Origin: Ovis canadensis
Taxonomy: Eukaryota > Chordata > Mammalia > Artiodactyla > Bovidae
Length of the DNA: 64,000 nt
Reading direction: 5' to 3'
NCBI RefSeq assembly: GCF_042477335.2
Contig: NC_091255.1
Location: 46,292,501 to 46,356,500 of the forward strand
The notes under the pieces were generated by a model that saw only the letters and a list, made by a program, of their open reading frames with translations, was not told the DNA's origin and did no database searches. This document shows, piece by piece, positions 24,800 to 36,599 of this stretch. The stretch's first letter is position 1. Each line of letters starts with the position of its first letter. The translations under genes were made by a program, and so were the position numbers.

Positions 24800-27300
24800 A
24801 GCCCCCGCCTGGGTTGGCTTTTTTTTTTTTTAATCGTTTTATGAGCTCTTTTTACAAGGGAAAGAAGAAATACTCTCTCGCCTCCTTTTTCTTTTTCAAC
24901 TATCTTCACAGGGTTTTTATGGTGAATGCTTGGTCCTGTTTTGATGCCTTTTATGATGACAGATGCTTGGGTCAGGGACTGACACCTGGAGAGTGTTTGA
25001 ACTGATTGGGACTGAGGTGTTAGGGTCCCAGAAAACTCCCAGAAAAGATAGGGAGGCAGTTGAGAAGTGCTTTCTGGTTTTAGAAAATGCAGTAGGGCCT
25101 GGGGAGCCCCAGCATGTGTGTGTGTGTGTACTGAGTTGAGGTGCACATGTGGCCTGTGGGCTCCATAAGTCTGCTTGTCTACGCTGGGGGCTGGTATCCC
25201 ACAGATCTATATACCGGTGAGTTGTTGTCACTGCTACCTCCTGGAAAAATGGAAGGCAGTTTTTGGATGAAAAATCCCAACCTCAGAGTGGGTATAGTTG
25301 GATGTCTTCAGTTTTTCTTTTTGTGTCTAGCTTGGGGTTCTAGACAAATATTTGTCACTCTCTGGAGCAGGAAACTGTTCTGCTTGCAGGCAGGGTTCGT
25401 TGACGCCAGAATCTTCCTCTTCGACTCTGCCCCCTCCCTTTTTCCTGAAGGCTCAGAGTTTAGTTTGCTTTCCTTTTGCTCTCTTGGCTTGGGGGCTCTG
25501 TTCCCCGCTCAGGGGCCCTGCTTCTGAGGGCGAAGGAGCCAGTAGGCTCTGCCTCAGACCAGAATGTGCTGGCCTTTTTTCCTTGGGACTCACTGAGGGT
25601 TTGGAAGTAGGAGGCCGGCAGGAGAGAGAGTTCATGGAGAGGCCACGTTTTCTAGGCGATTAGCTCAGTATTAGAACCACAAAATGACCTCGGAAGCCCC
25701 TTGACCTCTCTGAGACTGGACATTGTGTTGGCTCTTGCCTCCTGCCCAGAAGGGAAAGTCACACCTCTGCAGCGAGGGGTCCTTGGGCTGTTGCATGTCC
25801 CCTCTCCACCCCCCACTAGACTTCAACCCCCCCCCCCTTTTTTTTCTATCTTGAAGTTTCTGGATTATTTTTCTATTACTGTCCATTGAAGAGAAAATGC
25901 GCAAAAAAAAAAAAAGTAGCTCAGCTACGGGAGGGAAGTAGGGTGCTGGTTTCTCTTTCTGTGCCGAGCTCCTTTCCTCAGGCAGATTCACACCCCCCCA
26001 TCCACATCCAGTTCACCCCTCCTCCTTTCCTGTCCCTTTGGAGGGGGCTGAGGGAAGAAAGACAAAGGGAGACAGATATGAGAGGTCCAGGGGCTTCAGA
26101 GGGCTAGGGGAACAAGCCCCTGGGTCCTAAGGAGAGAGAGGGCCCCTGTTGTGGTTACTGTCTCTTGAGGTCTGTTCTCCAAATCCACAGATTCTTGACC
26201 CATTTTCTGAAGTCCCTTTGTTTAGGAAGCTATTTCTATAATCACGGTCACCCCCTTCTCCATTCTCCAATCCCACTCCAGCTACACACAGTGCCCACAG
26301 AGTACCTCCCCACCAACAGAGCAAGAGTGATGGGAGAAGGGTCAGTGTAGGCTTTCTGATCATTTTCAGGGACAGCTGTGCCACGTTAACCAAAGTTTCC
26401 AACAACTTTTAAGAGATGCATGGAGGATTTGCTAAGATGTGAACTCAACAGAGAGCCTTTCCAAATCTGAATTCTATTTGCTGTATCTTAAAAAATCTAT
26501 ACCAGCAGCCATCCTCTTAGGAGGGGATAGAGACAAAGAGAGAGACAGACAGACTCCAGCTGGGAAGAGGAAATGTTCCCTTGAGTTAACACTAGGAGAA
26601 ACAGAACCTTGCTGGGATATATGTGGGATGTTGGTTTGCATTTTGTAAATTGTCTCCTGTGTTGGGGACTGTCTCAGACAAGCAATAACTGGCCTGGCAT
26701 TGGTTGGTATCCTCTCCTTTGTCCCTGGGTGGCTTAACAAGTGCAGGGGCTGGTGGCCTTGGTAAGAAAAGGGAGCCAGCAGAAAGGCAAGCTGGACTCC
26801 TGAAATGAAAATATTTGGGACTCAGGGGAGATGTGCACCCATAACTCCTCAGAGCAGATAACCAGTTGTGAGCCCTCTATAGGCTCAGGTGACAAAGATC
26901 TAGTCACCTGGGTCTTTCCAACCTACTTTCTGCCATGTGAGGATTACAGGTCCACCAAAGGAAAAGGGAAGGCTGGGGTTCCTTCAAAGGGGAACTGAGC
27001 ATTTCCCCCACCCTCACTGCCAGACCCCCAACCTCTGTAGAGCTGAGTGCTGCCGGCAGGCTCCCCAGCCCCCTGGGCTCACCTTCTACAATTCTAGCGG
27101 CCACCTCTATCCTCCAAACCTTTGGATCTCTCTTCATCCAGTTCGTCGGCCCTCCCCACGCTCCCTCCTCTTTGCACCCGCCTGGGCAAAGTGGGGTTGC
27201 CCGACTAGCCTATGCCGGCCGCCGCTGGGGCCGCCCCAGTGCCCTTGGTGGGTCTCCCATGGAAGCGGCGGCCCCGGGAGGGGGGTCTGGTTGGAAAGCG
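24800..27300. other. HOXB4-HOXB3 spacer, unassigned
   Basis: About 2.5 kb with no recognised gene, transposon or dense motif block. Two TGACCT half-sites at 25685 and 25702 are 11 bp apart and do not form a standard RARE. Confidence 0.45.
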
Positions 27301-27309
27301 GAGTTGGGA

Positions 27310-27480
27310 AGTTTCCCAGCGTGAGTTGAGCGCTGACGGATTTGTGATCGGCCATAAAACCGGCGCGTTCAGATTCGTAAATCAATCTCGCCTTTCTCAC
27401 AATATAAACGTTCGCTTTATCGGCAGCAAGGCTCTGCTCGCGCCCCGGCGCTTGTTTATTTGAACATGGACATTCCCAGG
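27310..27480. promoter_or_regulatory. Candidate enhancer block with retained CpGs
   Basis: Contains GTGATCGGCCATAAAACCGG (about 27342), GATTCGTAAATCAATCTCG (about 27372), CAATATAAACGTTCGC and TTGTTTATTTG. It combines a CCATAAA motif, PBX-HOX-like AATCAATC and forkhead-like TGTTTATTT within 130 bp. A CpG-richer patch follows at about 27820-27930. Possible control element of HOXB4/HOXB3. Confidence 0.4.
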
Positions 27481-29380
27481 ATCCGAAAAGAGTGTGGGCA
27501 TTTGAACAGAACCTGCCCGGCGTGCCTCCGTGTCACCGGCTTTTCTTTAGCTCGTCTTTAAAATGAATTTACCAGTTTTGAGATTGGTGTCTTCCCATGC
27601 TCCCGCATATTCTCTCCTCTCTTCTCTGCTACCCCCGCTCCCGCCCTGTATTTTTCTTTTAGACTTTAGTGGCCTGCTTTTCTTGGGGGGAGGGCAGTTT
27701 TAATGGATTTCTCTGGCCAGGACCTTGCAGGGAGTTCCCCTCGCTGGAGCCGGGCTCGCGGCTGAATTCAATACCAGTCTGGGTTTTGTATCTGCACAAT
27801 CAAAGCCGATCACCCCCCTACAGAGCCCGGGCCCGCCGGCGCCCCACCCGAGCGTTGAGAGCGGTATTCTTAGGGGACCAGGCCGGCCCAGTGCTCGGCC
27901 GGGGGCCCGCTCCGCTGCTCCCGCTGGACCCAGACACCACCTGGGTTGGCGGTCTCTTCAGGGGTGGTGAGGGCACCTGGGTACTCAACCTTCTCCCCCT
28001 CGAGTCGCTTTTGGTTGAGACCCCTCCAGATAAACCGCTGGCGGCTCCTCGGCCCCCTGCCCCCGCCCCAAACCACATCTGTTCTTCCCTGTCCGCAGGC
28101 CCCTGCGGCTGCCCCAGAGCTGCTGAAGATAAGGCTGGAAGTGTGGGCTGGGCGAGGGGCTCCTTCAGGAATGTCTTCTCTGCTTCCCTTTGCAACCCCA
28201 TCCCACACCGTGGCCAAAGACTCCGATTCGATTCTGGGACTCTGGTCATATCTGGTCTGCTCCTTCTGGCGCCAAGCTGTATGTGAAGGTTTGGAGGGAT
28301 GTTTTGTTTTGATTATATCTGAGATGAAGAAGTCTGTGTATGTTTCTCTCTCTAGGCAGAGGGGATGGATTTCTTCTATCAGCACCGATGTTTAACCCTT
28401 CAATATGAAATCCCTCATCTTTTTCCTATTGATCTCTCCATTGTCTGCTGATTGGAAGCTGGTGGGGGGCGGGGGTCAGTTACTAGTACCTGGAAAATAG
28501 GAACTGGCCTGTCAGGCCAACTTCAAAGCCTCTTTCTTCCCTCTCCTCCCCTCCAGTTCAAACCTCTAGCTATCTTCAGTGGTGTGTTGTGGGTGGGGAG
28601 GGACTGAGGCAGGGTGTGACATAAGTACCCAGAGATTGAGCTCCCACTTCTTTTGTGTAGGAATCTTCTTACTCCAGGTCTTTGTCTCTAGAGCTCATTC
28701 TCAATAGAATTTGGTTCCCTGTAACAGTAACAACACAAGGAAAAAAAGTCCCCCTTGTGGTTACTCTCAACTCTGGAAGCTCCCAAGTCATCTCTTCACC
28801 CTGTCCCTTTTCTGCCCTTTCAAAAGGTACCACAAAAGATTTTTTTAAAAGGAGAATTAAAGCCAGAAACCCCCTTCTTTATACACATATAATCTGGATC
28901 TATGAAATGTTTCTTTTGAAGCTGGTCCCTTTAGAAATTTTGTTGGTCATTTAAGGAAGACAGGGAGTATGCCCCACTAAAATATCCTAGGAGTGAGGGT
29001 AAAATAGAGTTGGGGAGAATGTTAATGTTAAAGGATGTAGAGAGAGCAACTGGATGCTGAGAAATCCAGGGGCTTGGAGAAGGACTCTGTGCCCATCCCA
29101 CCCCACCCCCCCAGACGCCCCTGCAGACTATTTCTGCACCTTCACAAACTAAGCAGAAGCAGGAGGAGAAGGGAGAGAGGAGAGGTGGGCTGTGGGTAAG
29201 TGTGTGTCTGGGGGGGATGCTGGTTAGGAAGTGTAGAAACAGCAGATACAGATATGAATGTGGGAAAGAGAACTGGCTACTATTCCATTGGTGGGTTCGG
29301 GGAAACCTATTTCGCAGGAAAATTTCTCCTCCTGAAGGGGAAGGTCATAGTGGTCCTTTGAGCCTGAAATCGAAAGACCC
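27481..29380. other. Spacer, unassigned
   Basis: A locally CpG-rich patch (27820-28100) with long chance frames in several phases, then ordinary sequence. No gene recognised. Confidence 0.4.
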
Positions 29381-29384
29381 CCTT

Positions 29385-29629
29385 CCCCCTCCTGGTCACG
29401 TGATTCATTAAATAATTAATGCCGAGGTTGCAGAATAGATATGTATTCGTCAGGAAAATCACAGGCTCGGTCTCCCTGTTTCTGACGTGCAATTCAACTG
29501 TCCTTTGAAAAACAAGCCTGTACCCCGAGAAAAAAAAAGAGAGGGGGAGAGAGAGGGAGAGAGAGAGAAAAAGAGGGAGGCAGCAATAAAACAGCCCCGC
29601 AGCCGGAGCCACACCGCGGGCTGGGGTAT
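29385..29629 (+). promoter_or_regulatory. Candidate HOXB4/HOXB3 neural enhancer and possible exon donor
   Basis: GGTCACGTGATTCATTAAATAATTAATGCCG (29394-29424) joins an E-box to a tight group of TAAT cores, a pattern expected of auto/cross-regulatory HOX sites. A GA-rich microsatellite (29526-29580) follows, and then a GTAAGT donor at 29630. The shared late neural enhancer of Hoxb4/Hoxb3 lies in this spacer in mouse; whether this is that element cannot be decided from sequence alone. Confidence 0.4.
29526..29580. repeat. GA-rich microsatellite
   Basis: Imperfect (GA)n/(GGGA)n purine tract. Confidence 0.75.
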
Positions 29630-29918
29630 TGTAAGTAGAAGGGATTTCTCACTACCTACCGCGTCTTATATGTCCATGTAAATTTATTGTTTGTTATTAA
29701 TGTTATTGTCGTAAAATGTGACAAATAGCCATCTTCATTTCCTGCCATTTCTCTTCACATGGTGCTCTGTGTGTTTGTACCCATTGAGGCATTGCATAGA
29801 GATTTTAGGAATATTCCTCTTCTCTATCTCTCTCTCTCTCTCCCTCTCCCTCTCCTCCAACCTTTTTCTTGATTTATAGCAATATGGGTGTCAGCTTCTC
29901 GGCCGGCATGCCAGCCAT

Positions 29919-29968
29919 TGTGTGTGTGTGTGTGTGTGTGTGCGTGCGTGCGCGTCTGCGTGTGTTTG
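29919..29968. repeat. (TG)n with TGCG extension
   Basis: About 12 TG units followed by TGCG/CGTG alternation, all alternating purine-pyrimidine and so with Z-DNA potential. Confidence 0.8.
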
Positions 29969-30109
29969 TGAGCGAGTTGTGTTGTTTATGGCCATGTCTT
30001 CGATAAATCATTTCTCACAGAAAATGATGTGGAAGCTGGGCTATTTCTGCGGCCGGGAAAGAGTCACTCTCGGAGGCACTTCCTCTCTCTCTGCTCTGCT
30101 CCCAGGAGT

Positions 30110-30330
30110 TGGTTATTTCAGACGATTTACAGTAATATATCAGCAGTTAATATGAAAGCTCTATAGCTGGAGGTCTTAAATTACAGCATCTGTGATTATC
30201 AATTAAGGCGAGATTTGTATAAATTTGGTAAACTAGAAATGCCTCATTGGCATATAAACCCAGTCAAAGACCACGACCTAATATAAAAATTATATTTGTG
30301 AGCCTGATAACAGCCAACATTCCTGCAGCA
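30110..30330. promoter_or_regulatory. Candidate AT-rich enhancer block
   Basis: A continuous stretch of non-repetitive AT-rich DNA: GTAATATATCAGCAGTTAATATG, TAAATTACAGCATCTGTGATTATCAATTAAGGCGAG, GGCATATAAACC and CTAATATAAAAATTATATTTG. The TGATTATCAATTAA group has PBX-HOX character. The block is unlike both neighbours and looks constrained, though this is judged by eye. Confidence 0.4.
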
Positions 30331-30339
30331 GCAGACAGA

Positions 30340-33300
30340 GCTTCATTTTTCAGTGGTTCCCCTCCAGGAGTTTGGCTGCTCCGATGCTGCCAAGGGTAAA
30401 GAACCCAACTCTGAAGGCAGGAGGAGCCTGGGGGAAAGAAAGGTGGAGGCAGGAGAAGAAATTACTGAAGTTGAAGGCAAAGATGTTTGCAATCCATGGG
30501 GACCAAAAAGAAGTCCTCTGCAACTGGAGGGGGCTGGAGGGATTCGGTTATAGTGTTCAAGCTCAACCTATAGGACTGACCTGTATGACAGTGTTGCTAG
30601 TGGGATAGGAGCTACCCAAGCTGGGGGAGACAATGGAGGCAGAGGCTGAAGGGCAGGGAGGGAAGCTGAAAGCTTTGGCCCCCCACCCTTCTTTCTAACA
30701 AAACAAGGAAGTGAATTCACACCCTAGTAGCCTTCCTTCGACCTCCTGAAACAAAGAAAGTTTCCTCAGCGGTGAGGGCCTGTGTGTTGAGGGCTAAAGG
30801 AGGGAAAAGTTCTCTAAGTTTTTCTAGAAGAGGAATGTTTCCAGGTGGTCTCAGAAAGTTGGAGAGCATTTCAGGACACAGGGTGTGTTCCTCTCCATAA
30901 GTCCCCATCCAAAGAGGGAGCAAATGGGGTATAGATTGGGAGGGGGAGAGGTCACAGTACCTCCCCACTGGGGAGGGGTCTGCCGGTTGAGAGCAAAGCC
31001 AGAGGTGGCTTTTGGGGATGTTATGCACTGCCCCCCCCCCAAAGTTGTTATGGAGGAGAGGCAGAGGGACAGAGCCTTGGCCAAGTTCCGTTGGGGTTGC
31101 TAGCATCTCCTTCCCTGGCTGGAGCCCAGCCAACTGACTTTATAGCCACTATTATCTGTGATACTTAACTCTGCCTGCTAGTGTAAACCTTTGAGCAGGA
31201 AAATTAGAGTGACGCCGCGCCCAGGTGTTAATTATTCATGGCATCAGCTGTGCCTTGGAGTGGCTGCTTAGGGCCCAGTCCACCTAGGGGCTAACTCCCA
31301 CGCCCTGCTCCAGGTGGGCACTGAGCCCTATCCTTGTTAACAGACAGCTTTTGGGGTGGTGGTAGGTGAGGCCTCCCAGTTTGCGAGTCTGGGTTGAAAA
31401 GGGTTTAGTGAGAAAGAGAAGGAGAAGGCCAAGACCCTAGGCTGGGATGGGTCGGGGCGAGTTACCTGGCCTTGCTAAAAGGAGCTGGGGAGAGACTGGA
31501 TTCACGGGCAGCCTTGACAGGGCTGGAGATCATGGGGAGGTGGGAAGGACTGGAGGAGCAGCAGAGAGGCCTGAGGGATAGGGGGCTTCAGACCCTTCAG
31601 GCCCCCCATCCTTGGTGTTGGAGAAGCACCGCCCCCCCCCACCCGCCCCGACCCCTCAGTGTAGGAAGCAACTATTTCCTTCTCCCTCACCTGGGAAGTG
31701 ATGGGGGCAGGGGGTAAATGTGGAAAGGGAGAGTTCACCCTCAATCCAGTGCTTCAGGATTGAGGCTAAAGTCTTAGAATCCCTGAGCCAGGGGGAAGGG
31801 AACAGTTGGGTGTTGCTAGCTTCTGAGCTTAGCCTGTTTTGGAGGGTGGGGAATAGCAGAAGAAGGCTGAAGGGTTTGCTCCCTGATACAGGCCAGAGCC
31901 CCCGAGGAGAGCTGGGACCCAACCTCACAGGCCCTTGCCCCTGTTCTTCCAACTCCCCTTTCTGCTGTTGCCCCTGTCACAGTGGAGGCCTGATATCTGC
32001 CATCGCCCCCCCTCCCCTGCTTTTCCTCTCCATTCTTTATGCCCCCTTCATGTCTTTGTCTCTTCTGGCCCTGGGGATACCCCCTCCTCTTCTCTTCCCC
32101 GGGAGACAAAAGCAGGGAGAGCATCCCTCTCTACCATTATCTTTCAGTCAGTCTCTGCCCCCTTGCTAAATCTCCTTCTGTGAGGCCTGATGCCCTCCAT
32201 CCAGGCATACAGGCCTACCCTCCAGATCAGCAGGTTTGTTGTTTTTTAAACATTTGGTTCATGTAGCCATGAAGTGCCCTGCTTCTTACAGTTCTGTACG
32301 CACACACACACACCCCATTGGCTTTTGTGCTGTTCGGGAGATGGGGCAAAATGTATTTGATAGAAGGGGCTTTAGGAAAGCTGCTGACTCTTATCTTCTC
32401 CCCAGACTCTGCTAGAGTCCACTTTTGTGTATATAATTATAGTGTTTATCTATGTGCCTTTAAGAAGCTGGGCTGCCAATGCTTTAATGAGCAGAGGAGT
32501 TAGAAAGATGAGGAAAGAAAGTTAGAAGGAAAAAAGAGAGGGTCCCAGAGAGAGAAGCAGCAGCAGTTTCCCTTTCTGAGGAGGGAGGTCAAGGCAGAGC
32601 CCAAGGAGAGGATGACAGGGAGAATGGAGACAAAGGCCACTCAGAGGGGCAGGGAGGCTGTCCTGGCAGAAGGTACCCCCAACTTGGATAGGTACATACA
32701 CGAGAGTTAAGTGAGAAGGGAAGTGGAAAGGAAACCACTCACTTTGGCCCCCTTCTCTGTAGGAGATGTCTCCATGGCAGAAGGATGAGTACCCCCCGAC
32801 TCCCAGGAGGACAGGGCCCTGAGACCAAGGGCTCCACATTACCCAGAGGGGTAGCCTAATCGAGTCCAGAAGTGATTTCTGGAGATACTCCGAAGTTGAA
32901 GTCCTTAGCAAAGCCCCATTCAAATTCACTAAAGACAAAGAGAGAAGCAGAGTGTGAGAAGACAAAAAGACTGTGAGGAAGGGACAGAGACCACAGAGAT
33001 GGTTAGAAAAGGCAGAGAGAGAGAGAGAGAGAGAGAGGGAGGGAGGGGGGAGAGAGGAGAAAAACAAATAGAGATAGACATGCAGAGAAAGAGCCCATCC
33101 CCTTGGGGTGGGCGGCATTGAGGAAAGGACTGTAGGGTCTGGAAGCTCCTCCAGGCTCTGTGCCTTCTCACAGGCAGCTGCCCAAAGCCGAGGCCATCCC
33201 AGAAGCAGCGTCTCTAGAGTAGGCCCTGGGGTGCTGAATCAGGTGTGAAGCAGCTGGGGTAGGAACTGGTGTTGGGAATGGCCAAGATGTCTTGGGCACT

Positions 33301-33770
33301 TCAAACTCCTCTTCCACCACCATCTTCAGTAACTTAAAGACTGGAATCTTCCCAAAGAGAATCCCACCCTGGGGTGGGCTGCTGGTTGTGTCGGTGTGTC
33401 ACACCGGGACCCTGGGACTCCTTCCTTGGCCTGTTTCCCCCTCCTGCGTTTGGTCTCTTCTTTCCGTCTTCAGGGGCAGGGAGAAGTTGATCTTCCAGCA
33501 GCCTGAGAACTTTCCCTTTCACCTCCAATCCACATCTTCTCCCTTGAAGCCCTGGCCAGAACACAAGGATGTTACCCTCGCTAATCTCCTTCTTTCTCCA
33601 TCTTTCTGGAAAGAAAAGGAAAAATGGAAAGTTTCCAGCAGCCTAAGCAGCTTTAGACAACTCCAGGGAAAATGGAAAACGCAAACCTTGCTTGCCTCTC
33701 CAGTCCCTCCCCTGGCCGCCACTGGGCTCCCCCCGTCGCGCCCCCCATGCTCCTGTCCCGTCCTGCTCAG
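30340..33770. other. HOXB4-HOXB3 spacer, mostly unassigned
   Basis: No gene recognised over 3.4 kb. A short block near 31225-31255 (GGTGTTAATTATTCATGGCATC) has homeodomain cores. A (GA)n microsatellite occupies 33011-33060. Long antisense frames at 32522-33118 are products of the purine-rich composition. Confidence 0.45.
33011..33060. repeat. (GA)n microsatellite
   Basis: GAGA run continuing into GGGA repeats. Confidence 0.8.
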
Positions 33771-33779
33771 AATGCTCTC

Positions 33780-34180
33780 CCTTCCCCTCCCTCCTCCGCC
33801 GGGCCGGACATATGGAACCCATTTCGCCGGTGACATTGAAGAGCCGCTGCGCGCCCGCCTTCCGCCATGGCGCCCCCGATTCCCCGCGCCCCGGCAGTCG
33901 CCGCTCCTCTCGCCCGGCCGCTCGGCCCGCTCACGCCTCGAAGCCTCGACCGGGCTCCGCGCCGGGCCCGCGCGCCTCCCGCAGCTCCACGCGCCCGGCC
34001 GCGCGCGGACTCGAAGGCCGAACAAAGCGGCTGCCGCGGCAGGCGGGCTGGGGGAGTGCTTCCGGGCCTCTCCTCGCCTCGGCCGGTGGGGCCGGGATGC
34101 TGCCGGCCGCTCAGCCCCCGCTGGCGACCCGGGCCCGGCCAGCCGCCTGCCGCTGCCCGCGCCCTAGCAGAACCGCACAG
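33780..34180 (+). ncRNA. CpG island with candidate HOXB3 untranslated first exon
   Basis: Very high GC and CpG density from about 33795 to 34330, with no transposon. The segment ends in a strong donor, GCACAG|GTAGGT (GT at 34181-34182). Although several frames stay open across it, as expected of such composition, none resembles a known protein. The pattern fits an alternative HOXB3 promoter and first exon about 11 kb upstream of the coding exon. The 5' end is not defined. Confidence 0.5.
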
Positions 34181-34334
34181 GTAGGTGCGGGCTCCGGACC
34201 GGGCTCGGAGTGAGAGCTGAGTGCCCGAGATCCCCGCGCCCGTCTGGGAGGACAGTCGGATTGGTGCGAGCCAGAGATGGGAGCGAGTTGAAGAGGCAGT
34301 GAGGGCGGGCGGGCGGAGGGTGCGGGTCGGTGTG

Positions 34335-35560
34335 CAGGAATGCGGGGTGTGGACAGGACCCGACTAGGGCCTGCGGAGCGCTGGGGTTCAGGAAGGGCGG
34401 TGGAAGCTGTGGGGGGTTTTCCAGGGGAATTGGGAGCTCCGGGTTGTGCGGCAAATGTGAGGGGCAGCTGCTGGAGTGAAGGGGGGGGGGCTGGGTCCTG
34501 CTCCCAAAGTCCAGCTGCCACCATGGTCAGAGCCTACTAGCACCTCGCGGGTTTTTTGAAGCTGAAACTACAAGAGGCTGCGCTAAGGACGGGTGTTAAA
34601 CTGAGAAGGTAGGAGACGGGGTGATTTATGGCTTCAGAGAAGCTGTGTTTACTCCCTGCCTCCTCTGGAAACCAAAAACCAAACAGAGCAGAGGCGGGAG
34701 AACCCTCTCTCTTTGGAGTGGAAGGCGATGCCAGGTTGATTCACTGGGATTTATTTTTCCAGATGTGGGGAAATGGTGGGAGCTGTCTCTTTGCAGGGGC
34801 GGGATGTGAGATGTAAGGAGAGTGTGCAAGCATACACACGTAGGTGTGTTTTGTGTGAGTGCACATATGTATTCATTCGGGTCGGGGTTTGTCAGGTACA
34901 GCATCGCTTTACAAGTGAGCACACTGGCAGCTGCATGAGGACCTGATGTTCTCAGGTCTGGGTACCCAGGACCTGGTTGCTCTGGACGTTCTCTGTTGCC
35001 TCGTACCCTCGCCATGGGGGAGTGCTCCTGCAGTCTGTGCTTTCTTTCCTCCCACAGCCACACGCAGCAGTGCCCACTTGGCCTGGTCCCTGGCCCCTCT
35101 GTGTCATCTGCCCACGCCGCCTGATCTTCACTTTGAACCTTTAACTTTGCCATGCGAGACGTAGGAATTAGTGAGCACAGCTGGGTTGGGGAGAGGGGTG
35201 GGAGAAAAAGGCCTGACGTGGTAGGGGCTGTTGGTGGTTTGAGGCTGGTGGGGGTTCCACTAGTACTGCTCAAATTCTCCCAAAATCTCTGTTTGGGAGG
35301 GAGCGGGTGAGTACAAAGGGGACCAGGGGAAAGGAGCCAAGCAGGATAATGGGGGTGGGAGAAAAATATTTTGACCCCCAGATAGTTATTTCCGCTGGCC
35401 AGCCAACCGGTGGCTTTTGCATTTCTGTCCAGACACTGGGCTTTGCCTGGAAATTGTTTTGCATTAAATTTTCTCAGCCGCAGAATTATCTTTCCTCGCC
35501 TCCAGCTAAACTTGCATTTTTCCACCAGACACTTGGGCCCCGCACCAATGAAATCTGAGA
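34335..35560. other. Spacer downstream of CpG island
   Basis: Nothing specific recognised. A long open antisense frame at 34626-35525 has no family resemblance and is treated as chance. Confidence 0.4.
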
Positions 35561-35564
35561 GGAA

Positions 35565-35705
35565 GCGGCTGGGCCCTAAGTGGCTGTAATTTAATTGATT
35601 TTATCATAAATCATCAACTTGATGAAGAACCCGAGGTTTCAGTGAAGTAAATTGATATTAATGGGAGTTTCTTGAAATGCAAACTCGCTGCATTGTTGGG
35701 GCATT
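35565..35705. promoter_or_regulatory. Candidate enhancer rich in HOX/PBX cores
   Basis: In 35586-35663 the sequence runs TGTAATTTAATTGATTTTATC, ATAAATCATCAACTTGATG, AGTAAATTGATATTAATGGG. It offers at least six TAAT/TGAT cores, two of them in TGATTTAT-like HOX-PBX form, in under 80 bp. No simple repeat explains it. One of the densest homeodomain-site clusters in the window. Confidence 0.5.
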
Positions 35706-36039
35706 TTGAGCTGGGAGGTGGATTACATGTGTCCCAAGAGCAGAGAGCCGGTACCTGGAGCCCAGCACAGCTTTAGGGGGTCGGGAAAGCTAGCTTCGAG
35801 GGGCAGCTGCAGGCAGACAGGTTTCTGTAGGGGAGAAGGCAGAGAATGGAACATTGTTGGGGAGGGAACAGTCTGACTCCATGAACCCTGGCTGGCAGTC
35901 CTGGGAATGCTGGTCTCCCAGTGGGGGGAGGCAGTTGGGGAAGCTGGTAGGTGTGTGGGCAGAGTTGGGGGTCGGGTGAGAAGGCCAGGCTGGTACAATG
36001 GGTGCATTGACTCCTGGTTAAAAATTGCCAGGTTGAAGC

Positions 36040-36120
36040 CTTCCTCCTCTAATTACACAAATTAATTATTTACTGCTCAGGTTGCTATGTCTGAAAATAG
36101 TACTTTTGATTTGGTGATGA
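36040..36120. promoter_or_regulatory. Small TAATTA cluster
   Basis: CTCTAATTACACAAATTAATTATTTACTGC at about 36047-36076 has three TAATTA/TTAATTA cores close together. Low-confidence regulatory candidate. Confidence 0.3.
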
Positions 36121-36344
36121 AGGTGGAGAATAACCCACCCTGGACACAGAAGGGCAGTAAAAACCAATGCACTAGCCTCTGCGGGTTCAGGAGTGGGGTT
36201 GGCACTCAGTTGTGGGGGTGTAAGCATTTAAATTTCAAGAGGAAATAGTCTGATTTTGGATGAGATGGTGCCCATTATTATCTGAAATCAGTTTATGACT
36301 GCTTATTGTTATTCACTTTTACATCAGTACACAGAGAACCACAA

Positions 36345-36510
36345 ATTGTCAGCTCAAAAGGGAAGATCATTTAGCCCAAGCCCTCCCCTCCATACATGTG
36401 ATCTTGCTTTAGGGATGGGAAAACTGAGGCCCAGTGAAGTCTGCTTCAGATTACACAGCCAGTCTGGACCACCTGGAATCCAAGCCTCCTGACTCCCAAA
36501 CCTATCCTTT
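36345..36510 (-). mobile_element. MIR-type SINE remnant
   Basis: GGGAAAACTGAGGCCCAGTGAAG, then ATTACACAGCCAG and CCTCCTGACTCCCAAACC, match the reverse complement of the MIR consensus as remembered. Old and degraded, and one of very few transposon traces inside the cluster. Confidence 0.65.
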
Positions 36511-36590
36511 ATGTACGACTTTGGGCAAGCCACTTCCTGGCTCTGGACCTCAGTTTCTCTATCTTTGGCAGTGGCAGCATTGGACAGGAC
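36511..36590 (+). mobile_element. MIR-type SINE remnant
   Basis: ACTTTGGGCAAGCCACTTCCTGG followed by CTCAGTTTCTCTATC matches the core of MIR in the forward sense. It abuts the reverse-oriented MIR remnant at 36345-36510. Confidence 0.65.
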
Positions 36591-36599
36591 ACTCCCTGA

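Noticed and set aside
25685-25707. Two TGACCT half-sites
   Set aside because: The 11-bp spacing is not a known high-affinity arrangement.
32392-32400. TGCTGACTC as a Kreisler site
   Set aside because: Single short match far from any HOXB3 promoter with no partner site nearby.
33292-34213. Open frames of 291 and 173 codons over the CpG island upstream of HOXB3
   Set aside because: Stop-poor because of GC content; several overlapping frames are open on both strands and none shows a domain.
34626-35525. 299-codon antisense frame in the HOXB3 upstream domain
   Set aside because: No recognisable motif or start context, and the composition is that of the local intron.
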